This document shows positions 53,406 to 63,800 of a stretch of 64,000 nucleotides of DNA, in pieces. The position numbers and the translations under genes were made by a program. Origin of the DNA: Euglena gracilis (lineage: Eukaryota; Euglenida; Euglenophyceae; Euglenales); NCBI GenBank assembly GCA_039621445.1, contig CP154956.1, forward strand, positions 63,752,257 to 63,816,256, given 5' to 3'. Within the stretch, counting starts at the first letter, position 1, and every line of letters begins with the position of its first letter. Below the pieces are notes generated by a model. That model searched no databases. It was not told where the DNA came from and was given only the letters and a program-made list of their open reading frames with translations.

Positions 53406-54348
53406 CAAAACAGAACCAGACCAAAACATTCGGCTTCCAAAACGACTGTGTGAACCGGTGTCTAAACTCCTGCTGGGGCAGGTCATCAGCAGAAAGAAAG
53501 CAAAACAACTCCTCATTGAAGTCCGTACTGTCTTGCCGGACGGCAAAAAAATGTTCCTACAGGCCCTGATTGACACAGGAACACAGGCGAACCTGGTGAA
53601 AAAGAACCTGATTCCCCAACACTACTTCAGACTTTCACAAAAACCCTTGGCCCTGATCACAGCGGACGGAACAAGGATGGAAGGAGGACTACACGAAGTC
53701 ACATCCTCGGGCACAACGAAGGCCATCCTCGGGTCTCCGTGGAATGAACAACACCAACTGGGGGTTTTCCCACACCTACAATCATTCGCCCTCATAGGTG
53801 AACCACTGCGGCTGTTGTCCAGTTGGCACCAGCTGAAGGAACAAAAACACAGGGAACTGAAAGTACACCAATTTCAGAAAAAAATTTCAGAGGTTCGAGC
53901 AATGAATTTGCAAATTCCTGCTGAAGCGGGCCAGGACGAGGAAAAACTGTTCGAAGACGAAACAACACTGGAAACACTGGCAAAACAACTTCAGAAATCG
54001 GCAAAGGAAGCTGACAGGGTTCACGGTGTTGTGGTGGTGCCAGAAGGACAGGAAACACAAGGCGAAAAGGTGGCTGAACTGGTGAAAAAATTGCGGCAGG
54101 ACTATGAAGGAGTGGTCTTGCGAGACAAAATCTACCCAGACCCCCCAGAACGCGGACCACTGGGTTTTGGAAAGATCGAGCTGAAACCGGGAACAGTGTC
54201 GAAAAAGCAAAGACCCATCCACACGACAGAACGCCGACAGGCACTCATCGACATGGTGGACGAATGGGTTAGGGACCTGAAAGTGGAAGACGGAAGGAGT
54301 GACTGGTCCAGCCCCACATTCGTGGTGGCCAAAAAAGGTGGAAAATAG
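53377..54348 (+). CDS. Aspartic protease and N-terminal reverse transcriptase, Ty3-like element 1
   Basis: The frame holds ALIDTGTQANLV with Asp66-Thr-Gly, the retropepsin active site, about 35 residues after the usable start. A helical linker (175-255) leads to KQRPIHTTERR and DWSSPTFVVAKK, the RT entry region of Ty3-like pol. It stops at TAG 54346-54348, where the - strand element has Trp (GKWRG). This is a one-base TGG to TAG change, so protease and RT were one polyprotein. There is no good ATG; expression as part of gag-pol is expected. Confidence 0.75.
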   Translation: MYSQTQIQTDKTEPDQNIRLPKRLCEPVSKLLLGQVISRKKAKQLLIEVRTVLPDGKKMFLQALIDTGTQANLVKKNLIPQHYFRLSQKPLALITADGTRMEGGLHEVTSSGTTKAILGSPWNEQHQLGVFPHLQSFALIGEPLRLLSSWHQLKEQKHRELKVHQFQKKISEVRAMNLQIPAEAGQDEEKLFEDETTLETLAKQLQKSAKEADRVHGVVVVPEGQETQGEKVAELVKKLRQDYEGVVLRDKIYPDPPERGPLGFGKIELKPGTVSKKQRPIHTTERRQALIDMVDEWVRDLKVEDGRSDWSSPTFVVAKKGGK

Positions 54349-55239
54349 AGAGGGGTGGTGGATTTCAGAGCACTGAACGAGGCAACAATCACAGACGCCC
54401 ATCTCCTCCCTAGGATAGAAGTCATCCTAGTTCGACAAGGACAACGGGCCCTGTACAGTGTACTGGACCTGAAAGACGCCTTCCACCAGGTGCCACTGAG
54501 AACAGAGTCCAGACCCTACACCTGCTGCAGCACACCTAAGGGAACAAAACAGTGGAGAGTGGTGGTTATGGGAATGAAAAACGGTGTACCGATTTTCCAG
54601 AGGGTGATCGAGTACGGCCTGGAGGAGGTACAGGACATTGCAAACCCCTACGTGGACGACATAATCGTAGGAACCGTATGGCAGGGGTCTGAAGACAAAA
54701 CCCTCGAACAACACGACAAGGACATCAGAAGGGTGATGGAAGCACTGAACAAACAGCAACACGTGGCAGACATCAAGAAATGCAAATTTTTCGTGAAAGA
54801 GGTGGAATTCTGTGGACACGTGCTGGGAGGTGGGCAACGAAAACCAGCACCTGGCCAACTGATGGCCTTGGAAAAATGGGAGGAACCAAAAACGGTCACT
54901 GCCCTGCGGGCATTCCTGGGATTCACAAATTACTACGCCTCATACATACCAGGGTACGCGGAATTGGCTGCAGACCTGATGAAAAAACTGAAAGTGAAAA
55001 GGGGACAAGGAAAGAAAGGAAGCCTGACACCTGTGTTTTTCGGTGAAAAGGAACGAACAGCTTTTCAGACCATAAAAGAAAAACTGCTGGGAAGCCTAAA
55101 ACTGCAAACGGTGAACCCAGACAGACCGTTCATACACAGGGTGGATGCAAGTGGCAGAGCCGTAGGTGCGGCTCTGGAACAATTTGCGGAGGACACTGCG
55201 GAAAAACCAGACCCAACAACAGCCGTGACCAAAAAATAG
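54349..55239 (+). CDS. Reverse transcriptase and start of RNase H, Ty3-like element 1
   Basis: Continues in frame after the TAG. VVDFRALNEAT, SVLDLKDAFHQVPL (first catalytic Asp) and NPYVDDIIVG (YVDD box) are all present. CGHVLGG and FLGFTNYYASYIPGYA mark the thumb and connection. RNase H begins at FIHRVDASGRAVGAALEQF. The frame ends at a TAG (55237-55239) made by an indel; the next frame continues PVAFCSRKLTPGQ. RT itself has no missing motif. Confidence 0.82.
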   Translation, partial: RGVVDFRALNEATITDAHLLPRIEVILVRQGQRALYSVLDLKDAFHQVPLRTESRPYTCCSTPKGTKQWRVVVMGMKNGVPIFQRVIEYGLEEVQDIANPYVDDIIVGTVWQGSEDKTLEQHDKDIRRVMEALNKQQHVADIKKCKFFVKEVEFCGHVLGGGQRKPAPGQLMALEKWEEPKTVTALRAFLGFTNYYASYIPGYAELAADLMKKLKVKRGQGKKGSLTPVFFGEKERTAFQTIKEKLLGSLKLQTVNPDRPFIHRVDASGRAVGAALEQFAEDTAEKPDPTTAVTKK

Positions 55240-56059
55240 TGCCCGTAGCTTTCTGTTCACGAAAACTGACACCGGGGCAGGTCCGCTGGTGGTGGTCTCC
55301 TAGGGAGAAGGAATCCTGGCCCTGCATAAATGGGCTTCCTGGATAGGAATGCAACCGTTACTGGTGTTGACGGACCACAAGTCCATTGAAGCATGGGCAA
55401 CGGAGGCGCTGGACACCCCCAGTGGACCAGCTGGGCGTAGGGCTAGGTGGCACGAACTGCTTTTGCGGTTCGACATAACCGTTGCTTACGTACCTGACAA
55501 AGACAACACGGTCGCCGATGCCTTGAGTAGGTGGGCCTACCCCGCCTCACAGGCATTCGCCGATGTGAGTATACACGGGAGTGAGGAGGACGACCGACTC
55601 ATGAAAGAAATCATCAAACAGGAGGAAATGGAACAGAAAACTTGTATGGTGATCAACGTAGCAGACCTGACACAGGCACAAAAACGACTTCAAGAACCCG
55701 TCACTGTGGCCGTCACAACAAGGGGGGGAGCCAAAACGGGTGGAGATTCGCCCACAGTGCCTGGTTCAACAGAAAACGGTGACACCCCTCAAAAAAATTC
55801 AAAAACACCTCAAAAACCTGCAAAAACGACAAAGAAATGGGTTGTGAAGGAAACGACTGTGGTGGAACCAAGCAAAAGACTGGCAGAAGTAACCCCAAGG
55901 GAGACCACGGATGAGGCAGGAAACCTGATCCGACCAGACCAACCAAAAAACAAAACCCCAGAAGTGGAGTGTGAGTCAAGGTGTAGGGGTTGCCCCTCCC
56001 GAGGTCCCTGTGAAGGGACCCCTGGCGGCGCAACCCTGCGTAGGATCGTTAAAATTTGA
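55240..56059 (+). pseudogene. Rest of RNase H and acidic/basic linker, Ty3-like element 1
   Basis: 55243-55300 reads PVAFCSRKL; about ten residues are then lost or shifted. From about 55349 the frame gives LVLTDHKSIEAWA and ADALSRWAYPAS, the end of RNase H. A Lys/Thr-rich linker follows and ends in RCRGCPSRG, with a stop at 56057-56059. In the - strand element the equivalent linker leads to integrase; here that is missing. Confidence 0.65.
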
Positions 56060-56440
56060 GCCCGTCGGGCCCACCTGGTGGGGGTTTTCCCCTTGGAGGA
56101 AAAATGGGGTAGGGGTGGGTGTTGGTGAGGATGGTGATGTTGAAAATGACATACTTTTGAGGTCCAATCAATTGAACTTGAATGAGTAATCAATAATAAT
56201 CAATGACTTGAACTTGTTTGCTTGAACTTGTTTGATTGTTGCAAATGCAAACACAATTGAATGCCAAACAGAGAACAGTATGTGAACAGAGTGTAAACAG
56301 AGTGTAAACAGAGCCCTGCGCAGAAAATGTGCAATTGGAGGGGGGCTACAGCTGGGGGGGCAACTTGGTATACTTTGCGCAATTCTTAATGAATTGCGCC
56401 ATCTGAGCGCCCACCAAGGGGGTGCGTGTTAGCGGCGCTG
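56060..56440. other. Stretch after element 1, no gene recognised
   Basis: Contains ATCAATTGAACTTG / AATCAATAATAATC repeats and TGTAAACAGAG twice. No LTR matching the leader was found here. Confidence 0.35.
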
Positions 56441-56690
56441 GGCAATTTCCCAGAAAAATCCACAAATTAGGAGCGGCCAATCCTAATTCAAACAGTGGGG
56501 TGAGTTTCTTTGTGCATTTCAGGTAGCACATGCCTGAACTTCTTTGACTCCATCTGTGGCCGTCTTGACTGGATTTGTGCTGCTGGGAAGTGGGAAGATT
56601 GAGAGTTTGGTGAGATTTGAACTTTTCAAGTTTGACCCCCCAGTGGGTGAAAGGAGACACTCAGAAAACACAAAGAGTTCACTTGTTGCG
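56440..56690 (+). repeat. Leader segment, copy 1 of 2
   Basis: ATTAGGAGCGGCCAATCCTAAT (short stem), then an acceptor-like CATTTCAG, CCTGAACTTCTTTGACTCC, and TTTGACCCCCCAGTGGGTGAA through ACACTCAGAAAACA. The same parts in the same order lie at 57895-58110. Confidence 0.65.
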
Positions 56691-57428
56691 CAAGGCCTGG
56701 AGGCCAAAAGTCAGCCAGTTTGGCCAGAAGAAATGGACATTTCAGAAAGTGTCAGTTCAGGGATTGTCAATGATGAAGAAATCTGGGAAGATCAATGCTG
56801 CAGAAAACTGGGCTGGAAATCTGAGCTGTATGCAGTGAAATTTCAGTATGTTGTTGAAATCATTGACAGATTGGGATTGAAGACCCCCAACATTGATGCA
56901 TTCAGTTTGGAAAAAAGCAAGAGATTCAAATGCTGGTGGGGACCTGGGTCACAATTTGTGGAAGACTCCTTCACAGTGAAGTGGACACATTCCATTGTTG
57001 GATTGTTGTGGGCAAATCCCCCCTTCAGCCTCATTGCAAATGTCATCCGCAAGCTGAAGAAGGATCATGGTCATGCGGTGTTGGTTGTCCCAAAGTGGGT
57101 TACTGCCCCCTGGTGGGAAGATCTTCAAGACATTGTTGTCAGAATGCTGGAGTATCCTTGTGCCACGCCGTTGTTTGAGTTGGTTGGGGCAGGGTTCACA
57201 GTCCCCCCCACAAAATGGCCAGTACAAGTGGCGTTTGTCTGTGGAAGGATGAGTCAATGTTTCAAATTGGCAAAAGTTCCCAATCCAATTTCCAGTTCAG
57301 CAAAAAGGAGAATGAGGAGGCAAAAGATGAAAGGAGGGTCCTCCCCACTAGTGCACCTTAGGCTCCAGGTCGGCACAGGGGACAGCCAAAATTTCAGTGA
57401 TTCAAGTGGTGAAGCCTCTTTGCAATGA
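56544..57428 (+). CDS. Intact Dam-like (NPPF) methyltransferase-domain protein
   Basis: An uninterrupted 294-codon frame. The first ATG is at 56733 (MDISES), but the preceding KFDPPVGERRHSEN segment is conserved in the copy at 58.07 kb, so translation probably starts upstream of a splice acceptor near 56520. The domain runs TPNIDAFSLEKSKRFKCWW (114-132), then WANPPFSLIANVIRKL with NPPF at 158-161, VLVVPKWVTAPWW and VAFVCGRM. This is the plan of Dam-type N6-adenine methyltransferases and of the DIRS-retroelement domain. It is clearly related to the broken domain at 52020-52525. No RT adjoins it, so it may be a piece of another element or a gene freed from one. Activity cannot be judged. Confidence 0.65.
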   Translation: MTPSVAVLTGFVLLGSGKIESLVRFELFKFDPPVGERRHSENTKSSLVAQGLEAKSQPVWPEEMDISESVSSGIVNDEEIWEDQCCRKLGWKSELYAVKFQYVVEIIDRLGLKTPNIDAFSLEKSKRFKCWWGPGSQFVEDSFTVKWTHSIVGLLWANPPFSLIANVIRKLKKDHGHAVLVVPKWVTAPWWEDLQDIVVRMLEYPCATPLFELVGAGFTVPPTKWPVQVAFVCGRMSQCFKLAKVPNPISSSAKRRMRRQKMKGGSSPLVHLRLQVGTGDSQNFSDSSGEASLQ

Positions 57429-57429
57429 T

Positions 57430-57895
57430 TGTGTGTTCAATTTGAGCCCCCTCCCTGCAAGATTCGCTTTGAGATTGTGCTGGCCAGGCCCAGGCCCAGG
57501 GCCCAGGTGGGAGGACCGCTACAAGGGGGCCTACCCACAGGCTCTGGGACTCCCCCTGGCAGCCCCCCACTGGCCCCCTCATCCCGAGAGTGCCCTGGGG
57601 AAGGTTGGGAGGGGGACCAACCTTTCCCAGGGTGCCCCAAGGGCTCTGGGGTGAGCTGGTGGCCCTGTGGCCCCCCTATTTGTGCTGGACATTGTTGGAC
57701 TAAATCCCTGTCAGCTGTATTATATCCCTGACTCAGCGTTCAAAAATTTAGAAAAAAAACAAATTCAGCCGCCCCCCCCCAAAAAAAAAAGAAAAAAGGC
57801 CAATTTTGGCGCCGCAAAAAATTGCCGAAGGCAGTGGGCACGAAGTGTCCAGAGAGGGGTGTGTGGGCGGCGCCAGGTTTAAAATTTAAAAACCC
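57430..57895. other. Stretch between the Dam-like ORF and leader copy 2
   Basis: G/C-rich then A/C-run sequence. No gene seen. Confidence 0.35.
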
Positions 57896-58110
57896 AAAAT
57901 TGAATTAGGACGCGCCTATCCTAATTACAAAATTTCTGTTTTTGCAGCTGCAACTGTCCTGAACTCTTTGACTCCTGGAAGGCCTGAGCGCCAGATGAAG
58001 ACTTCAAGTCTTGGTTTATGCTGTGCTGAAGGAAAGTGAATGCTGCTGGAAAGCAAAAAGTTTTCAAGTTTGACCCCCCAGTGGGTGAAAGGAGACACTC
58101 AGAAAACATG
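57895..58110 (+). repeat. Leader segment, copy 2 of 2
   Basis: ATTAGGACGCGCCTATCCTAAT stem, TTTTTGCAG acceptor-like, CCTGAACTCTTTGACTCC, TTTGACCCCCCAGTGGGTGAA and ACACTCAGAAAACA. After 58110 it breaks into unrelated G/C-rich sequence, so the coding part is lost. Confidence 0.65.
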
Positions 58111-59790
58111 CACATGCTGGCGCAAAGCCCAGCAGGGCTTGCGCATCCCCTTGGGGGTTGCCTGTTGGCCCCCTCAACCTGCCCCCTCCTTTACCTTCCC
58201 TTGGCTTGGTCAAAATGGGCTGTGGGGCCCCCTTGGGGGCCAGTGGGGCCTCAAAAGGCCCTTGGGGGCCTTGGAGCCCCCTCGCGGCCCTTCGTGGCCC
58301 CTTTGGGCCCCCTTGGGACCCCTCCTTGGGGCGGGCACCCTCGGACCGCGCACACTCCCCTCCTCAAAAAAATTGCCGTGCAATTTAAATTCGACTCCTT
58401 TGCCGGTCCGAGGTGCCGCCCCCCCCCTTTTGCTTTCCGGCCTCCGAAAATTTTGTATTTTTTTCTTGTTGAAACGCACAAGCGGTGGCGCCACGTGCCG
58501 TGTGTGGCGCGTGCTGTCGGGGAGGGGGCTACAGGGGAGGGGCGAGAAGGGGGACGGACGCCTCCGGGCTCGTGACCCGGGGAGGCACCGCTTGGGGCCC
58601 CTCCGCTCCCCCTCCGGTCCCGTGAGCCTTCTTGGCCCATGGGTAGGGGCGGACTGCCCCCCCCCCCGCAACACTCGATGCCAATGTGTAATTTTGATTC
58701 CCTCCCCAGGCCCCGCTTGGCCCGGGGTGGAAAGCTTCTGCATGTTGAGAACGAAACATTTGACCAACCAAGCAGGGCCGCCCCGCCTTGCCCGGTATCC
58801 CGGGGCCAAAGGCCCCCGGGGGCTTGGCAGGGGTGCGTGCTGGAGGGGGCGCCGGGGAGGCGCCTTGGGTGGGGCCCGTTCCTTGGAGGAGGGGGCTGCC
58901 CCCTCCCCGTGGAGGGGGTCGGGGCTGCCCCCCCCCCCCCGCGTTGTGAGCCGGGCCGCCTTGGCTGGGGCCCGTCCTCTTGAGAGGGGGGGCTGCCCCC
59001 CCCCCTCTCTCCGGTGTGGAGGGGGGTTGGCGCTTGCCCCCCCCCGGCGTGGTTAGCTTCAAAAATTGGCCGACGGGTTGTATTTTTTTAAAAAAAAATT
59101 GGTGGAAAAGCGGCAGGCGCCCCGCCCTCCCTCGGCACGGTGGGCCGAAGAGGGGTGTGGCCAACCATCAAAAATTGAACAAAATGGGCAGGTCCCCCCC
59201 CCCCCGGAGCCAACTTGGCCACGGGGCACCCCCACCGCCTAATGACAACGCAACACGAAAATGAAATGGAGATCGACCGAACACTTGAAGGGCTCAAAAA
59301 AAAGGGAAAAAAATAATGCACACCCGGGGGCTCGAGGCACCCGTTGGGCCTCCGTGGCCTTGTGGGCCCTCGGGCCCGCAGGCGCCTGTGGACCCCCTGT
59401 GGTCCCCTCGGGCGCCGCACCGTGCGGTGTGGTGCACGTGCGGCGCGTGGGGCGCCTCGTCTCGTGGGGCGCTTGCCCCTCGGGGCGGGTGGTGGGCGAG
59501 GCCAGCCTTGGGGGGGCTGTGGGCGCCCTCAACCCTTGGGACCCCCCCCCCGGTGTGCTCCTGTGGCCTCCTCGCCCCACCCGGGCGTCCCGTCGCCCCT
59601 CCTGGCCCCTTCGCCCGTAACCAAGGGGCACTGTGGGGTTGACTTCGCTGAAATTGAAATTGAGATTGAACCTGCGAAACACAACAACAACAACAAACAA
59701 AGGAAATCAGCTCGGTCCCTCCATGGTTTCCGCACCAACCCCGTTTTCTGCCCCCCCCCCCCGGTGGGCTAGCCTCCACAGGTAAGCCGG
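58110..59790. other. G/C-rich stretch, possible 3' end or LTR of element 2; no gene accepted
   Basis: Long frames open on both strands through GGGGCCCCTT-type repeats (58200-58330), GGGGCTGCCCCC units (58880-59050) and CGCC-rich sequence. They have no domain and no consistent codon use. A - strand G run ending GCAGAAAA near 59745-59765, just 3' of the element's last ORF, could be its polypurine tract. Confidence 0.35.
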
Positions 59791-59796
59791 CCCAGG

Positions 59797-60348
59797 CTAC
59801 GTCTGGGTCGACGGGGGAGGGGGCTTAGGGGTCCTCATCGGAGCCGGGCCACAAGGGCTCGGTCTCCGCGAGGAGCAGTTGGAGCACCCCGCGGGCTCCC
59901 CGACCTGGTCCCCTTCGGCGTCCTCGGCCTCGGGGTCCCCGGCCGTGGCAGCCGCGGCGAGGAGGTCCAACGACCCCGACTCGCTTACCTCCTCCTCGCT
60001 CTCCTGGTCGTCCCCTTCGCCAGGCGCCTCCGCCTGCACCTCCGCATCCACCCGCTGGGGCGCTCCCTCGCCCACCAACCGCCCCACCACGCTCCGGAGG
60101 TGCTCCACCTCCGCCGCCAGCCCCTCGAGGTAGGCCAGCAGGGAGCGGAGGTCCTCCGGGCGTGTGGGGGACGGTGGTCGGGGGGAGTCGGCCGGCTGGG
60201 GAGGTTCCGCGGGGGTGTCCAGGCGTGGGCGCTTGGGGGCGGGCAAGAGGGTGAGGAGGGCGGCCTCCGCCTCGGCGGCCGATGGCGGCGGGGGGACGAC
60301 GGGAAGAGGTCCAGGGACGTAGGGGCGACGGGGCACGTAGCGCTGCAT
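59797..60348 (-). CDS. Extra ORF downstream of pol in element 2
   Basis: The ATG at 60348 opens about 183 codons. The start is basic (MQRYVPRRPYVPG), followed by Pro-rich sequence, APKRPRLD (NLS-like), a heptad-like helix (LRSLLAYLEGLAAEVEHLRS), then an acidic stretch (GEGDDQESEEEVSESGS) and a Ser/Pro tail. I do not recognise the family. It is in the position of a third ORF (env-like place) of an LTR retrotransposon, but has no signal peptide or membrane segment. The high G+C opens other frames too, so coding is likely but not certain. Confidence 0.5.
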   Translation of the reverse strand: MQRYVPRRPYVPGPLPVVPPPPSAAEAEAALLTLLPAPKRPRLDTPAEPPQPADSPRPPSPTRPEDLRSLLAYLEGLAAEVEHLRSVVGRLVGEGAPQRVDAEVQAEAPGEGDDQESEEEVSESGSLDLLAAAATAGDPEAEDAEGDQVGEPAGCSNCSSRRPSPCGPAPMRTPKPPPPSTQT

Positions 60349-60439
60349 CCTACGCACAAGAGCGAAGGATGTGCGTGTGCTCCGTCACCACCACAATCCC
60401 CGCACCCGCGGTCCCCTCCCCTCCACCTCCTACCCCCCA

Positions 60440-60862
60440 CCCTTATTGACCCCGTCCCCGCCCCCCCCTCTTCCCTGGGCGGAGAAGTCCCACCACCTCC
60501 AACGGAATCCCCTTGGCTGCACAATAATCAACCACATTCTCATTGTACGAGGGGAAGAAATCTGACCATGGCAGCCATTGGAGATCCGTCGGATCCTAAT
60601 TTTTCCACCTCACCTCAAATTCCGGGACTCCCGTTTCCGGGTGGTTCCGGCTGCCCACAATCTCCTCCACCACCCACTCATCCGGTCCCACCTCCAGGGG
60701 TGCCGCCTTGTCATTGAAATAGAACAGTGGGAGGGGGTCGGTGGAGAACTCGTCCTCCGCGTGGAGCTTGAGTTGGCTCCGGTGTGTCTCTTGGCGGGCC
60801 CCTGGGGCCAGCTCCACCACATATGAGTGGCGACCCCGGCGGGCCACCACAGTCCCCCTTTT
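60440..60862 (-). pseudogene. Integrase tail and chromodomain of element 2, interrupted by stops
   Basis: After the TAG at 60863-60865 the same frame continues KRGTVVARRGRHSYVVEL (integrase C-terminal barrel). It reaches EWVVEEIVGSR, EFEVRWKN, a TAG, and DPTDLQWLPWSDF. This is a chromodomain (V.EI...R, F.VRWK.Y, W.P) with its conserved aromatic after WKN replaced by the stop. Chromodomains direct chromovirus integration to marked chromatin. Confidence 0.65.
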
Positions 60863-63800
60863 CTACTTGGTGGCCAACTTGTCCGTGCCCGGCTGTGTCT
60901 CGGGACGGTACCACACCTTGGCACCGACCTCCAGGGGAGGTGGGTCCCTTTTCTTGGCGTTGATGGAAGCCCACCGTTTGGCGTGCAAGGCATTCAAGGT
61001 TGAGGCCACCTTCTCGTCCATAGCCCGCATCCATGCCATGAAGTCGGCTGCCCCCTCGGCCTCTCGTGGGGGCTGGTGGGGCAGGCCTTGGAGTGGCCGG
61101 TGCCGCCCGAAGACCACGTCGTAGGGCGACAAGCCGGACTCCCCTGGCACATCGTGCAGGTGCCGGAGGGCCTTGGGTAACAGCACCACCCATGAGGCGT
61201 CCTTCTCCGACAGGTCAGCGATGAGCTTGGACAGGGTGTTCATCACCCGTTGGCCTGCCACCTCTGCCCGACCGTTGGCCTGGTGGTGATAGGCCTGCCC
61301 GTAGGCTCGCCTCACCCCAATGGCGGCGCACATTGTTTGCCACCAAGCCGAGGTAAAGTGGGGGCCACGGTCCGAGGTCACCACGGAGGGCACCCCGAAC
61401 ATGTCCCAATGGCAGAACATGGACTTGGCCACCACCTCAGCTGTCAGGCCCTTGTACTTGTGGGGGGTGGCCACCGTCCACCCACTCTCACGGTCCACGC
61501 ACAGGGCCAGATAATCATACACCTGGCCCTCGTGGGTCACCTCAGGCATGGCGAACAGGTCCACTGCCACACTGTCCATGAGGAACGGTGGCACAGGGGT
61601 GGCTTCGAGAGCACACTTGAAAGGAGCTCGAGAGGGGTCACAGGCTTGGCAGATTTCACATTGCCGCTGGATGCCTTGGGTGATTTTCTCTGCCCCCCTT
61701 GGATCCGCGAACCTGTACCACCGCCCCATCTGGTGCCAGAGCCTGGAGGCTCCTGGGTGGCCCGCGTCCCCGTGGTGGGCCCGGACCACGAGCCCAATCA
61801 GGCTGGTGGGCACACAGAGGAGCCCGTCCGTGTACATTTTTTCCCCGTACAAACGGACTCCCTCGGGCCAATCTCCCGCAGGGGCCTGCACACTTGCATA
61901 AACAGGCCCCCACACCGGGCACGTCCCGTATGCCCGAGACCAATCCCTGTCCATCACTGGGATGGAGGGATCCTCCTCCACCTCCTCCTGGGTGTGCACC
62001 CCCGTGTCTGGAGAAAGTGAAATTGGTTCCCCCACGGGTTCCCCGAGATCCCCCCGGTGGGGATCATCGATGAGGGGGGTCGGCTGCAGGTCCTCACTCA
62101 TACCTCTTCGCCCCGGTTGGTGTTCCTCAGGTCCCCCCCTTCTTGCCGGCTGTTCATTCCCGAATTCATCCACGAAAAGATGGGCACGTCGGGAACCTCG
62201 TGTCTCCCGCGTGTCCAACCCAGGTACCCCAGGTCCCTCCCCTCCCATGAGGATGGCACCCGAATCTCCCGAGGGGGCGTCCACAGGCCCCTCCCCCCCT
62301 GTGGGGTCAGGGCCAGGGCCCCCTGGCACTGAATCCTCAGCCCCCTCCCCCTCTGCGGGGCTGGGGCCAGGTCTGTGCTGTGCTGCTGTGTCTCTCCCAC
62401 TGCGTGTTGTTACCGCCACGTGGAGTTCCTCCCCCCCGTGCGGTGTCCCGCATTCTCGCTCTTCCCTCCGTTCTTCTTCGATCATGGCCCTCATTGCCTC
62501 ATCATCCTCCTCGCCCCCATGGAGGCTGATGTCGGCAAATGCCTTGGAGGCAGGATATGCCCATCTGCTGAGGGCATCCGCCACCACGTTTTCCTTTCCC
62601 GGAATGTAGACCACGTGAAGGTCAAACCGGGAGAACATTTCATGCCAGCGTCCCCGCCTTCCCGCAGGTCCGCTGGGCGTGTCCAGGGTTTCCTTGGCCC
62701 AGGCCTCCAGGGACTTGTGGTCCGTGAGGACCAACACCGGCTGCAGTCCGATGTAGGAGGCCCATTTTTGGAGGGCCAGGATGATGGCGTAAGTCTCCTT
62801 CTCTCGCGGAGACCAGCTCTTCACCTGCCCAGCCGTGAGCTTCCTGGAGCAGAAGGCCACAGGCACGGTTTTCCGTGTGGTGGCCTCCACGGCTGTGGGC
62901 ATCCCCTCCGTTGGCTCCAAAAACTGTTCAAGGGCTGCCCCCACCGCCTTGTCGCTCGCATCAACCCGGAGAATGAATGGCTGGTCCGGGTTGATGGTGT
63001 GGAGCTCCAGTCCGCGGAGGAGCTCCTGCTTCAGGGCGGTGAAGGCCTCCCGTTCCACTTGGCCGAATTTCACAGGTTTCTTGCTGCCTTTTTTCCCTTC
63101 CACACGTCCCACCTTGAGGAGTTCCATCAGGGGGGCTGCATACCGGGCATACTCCTTCACGTAGCTGGAGTAGTAGTTGGTGAAGCCCAGAAAGCCCCTG
63201 AGGGCTGTGATCGTGCGGGGCTCCTCCCACTTCTCCAGCGCCATGAGTTTGCCCGGGGCTGGCCTCCGTTTTCCTCCCCCCAGGATGTGGCCACAGAACT
63301 CCACTTCTCTTACGAAGAAGCGGCACTTGTTTTTGTCCACGACCAGGCGGTGTTCCCGCAGTGCCCCCAACACTCGCCTTATGTCCTTGTCGTGTGCCTC
63401 CAGGGTAGCTTCCTCCGTGCCACACCACTCGGTCCCCACGATGATGTCGTCAACATATGGGTTGGCGACATCAGCCACATCCCTCAGCGAATTGTCGATC
63501 ACCCCCTGAAAAATGGCCACTCCATTTTTCAGGCCCATCACGACCACACACCACTGCTTGGACCCTCGGGGGGTGCTGCAGCAGGTGTATGGGCGTGAGT
63601 CTTCATGCAGGGGCACCTGATGGAAAGCATCCTTGAGATCAACGACGGAGAACAGGTGCCTCCGTCCCTGGTTCACCAGGATGTCTTCAATCCTGGGGAG
63701 GGGGTAAGCATCCGTCACTGTGGCCTCGTTTAATGCCCGGAAATCCACAACCCCACGCCACTTCCCCTGTTTCTTGGCCACCACGAATGTGGGGCTGCTC

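Larger units (their letters stand above)
47451..56059 (+). mobile_element. Ty3-like LTR retrotransposon 1, decayed, with two methyltransferase domains
   Basis: Order from 5': primer-binding site, gag (coiled coil, Pro-rich repeats, capsid, basic tail), Dam-like methyltransferase domain, phage-type cytosine-C5 methyltransferase, aspartic protease, reverse transcriptase, RNase H, acidic linker. RT and RNase H are close to those of the - strand element at 60-64 kb. Integrase and chromodomain are absent; the frame ends at 56059 within what should be the linker. Many single-base indels and stops mark it as an old copy. Confidence 0.8.

Noticed and set aside
58040-59056. 338-codon frame in G/C-rich sequence
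   Set aside because: High G+C opens several frames on both strands at once; no domain. Only its first residues match the leader shared with 56.6 kb.
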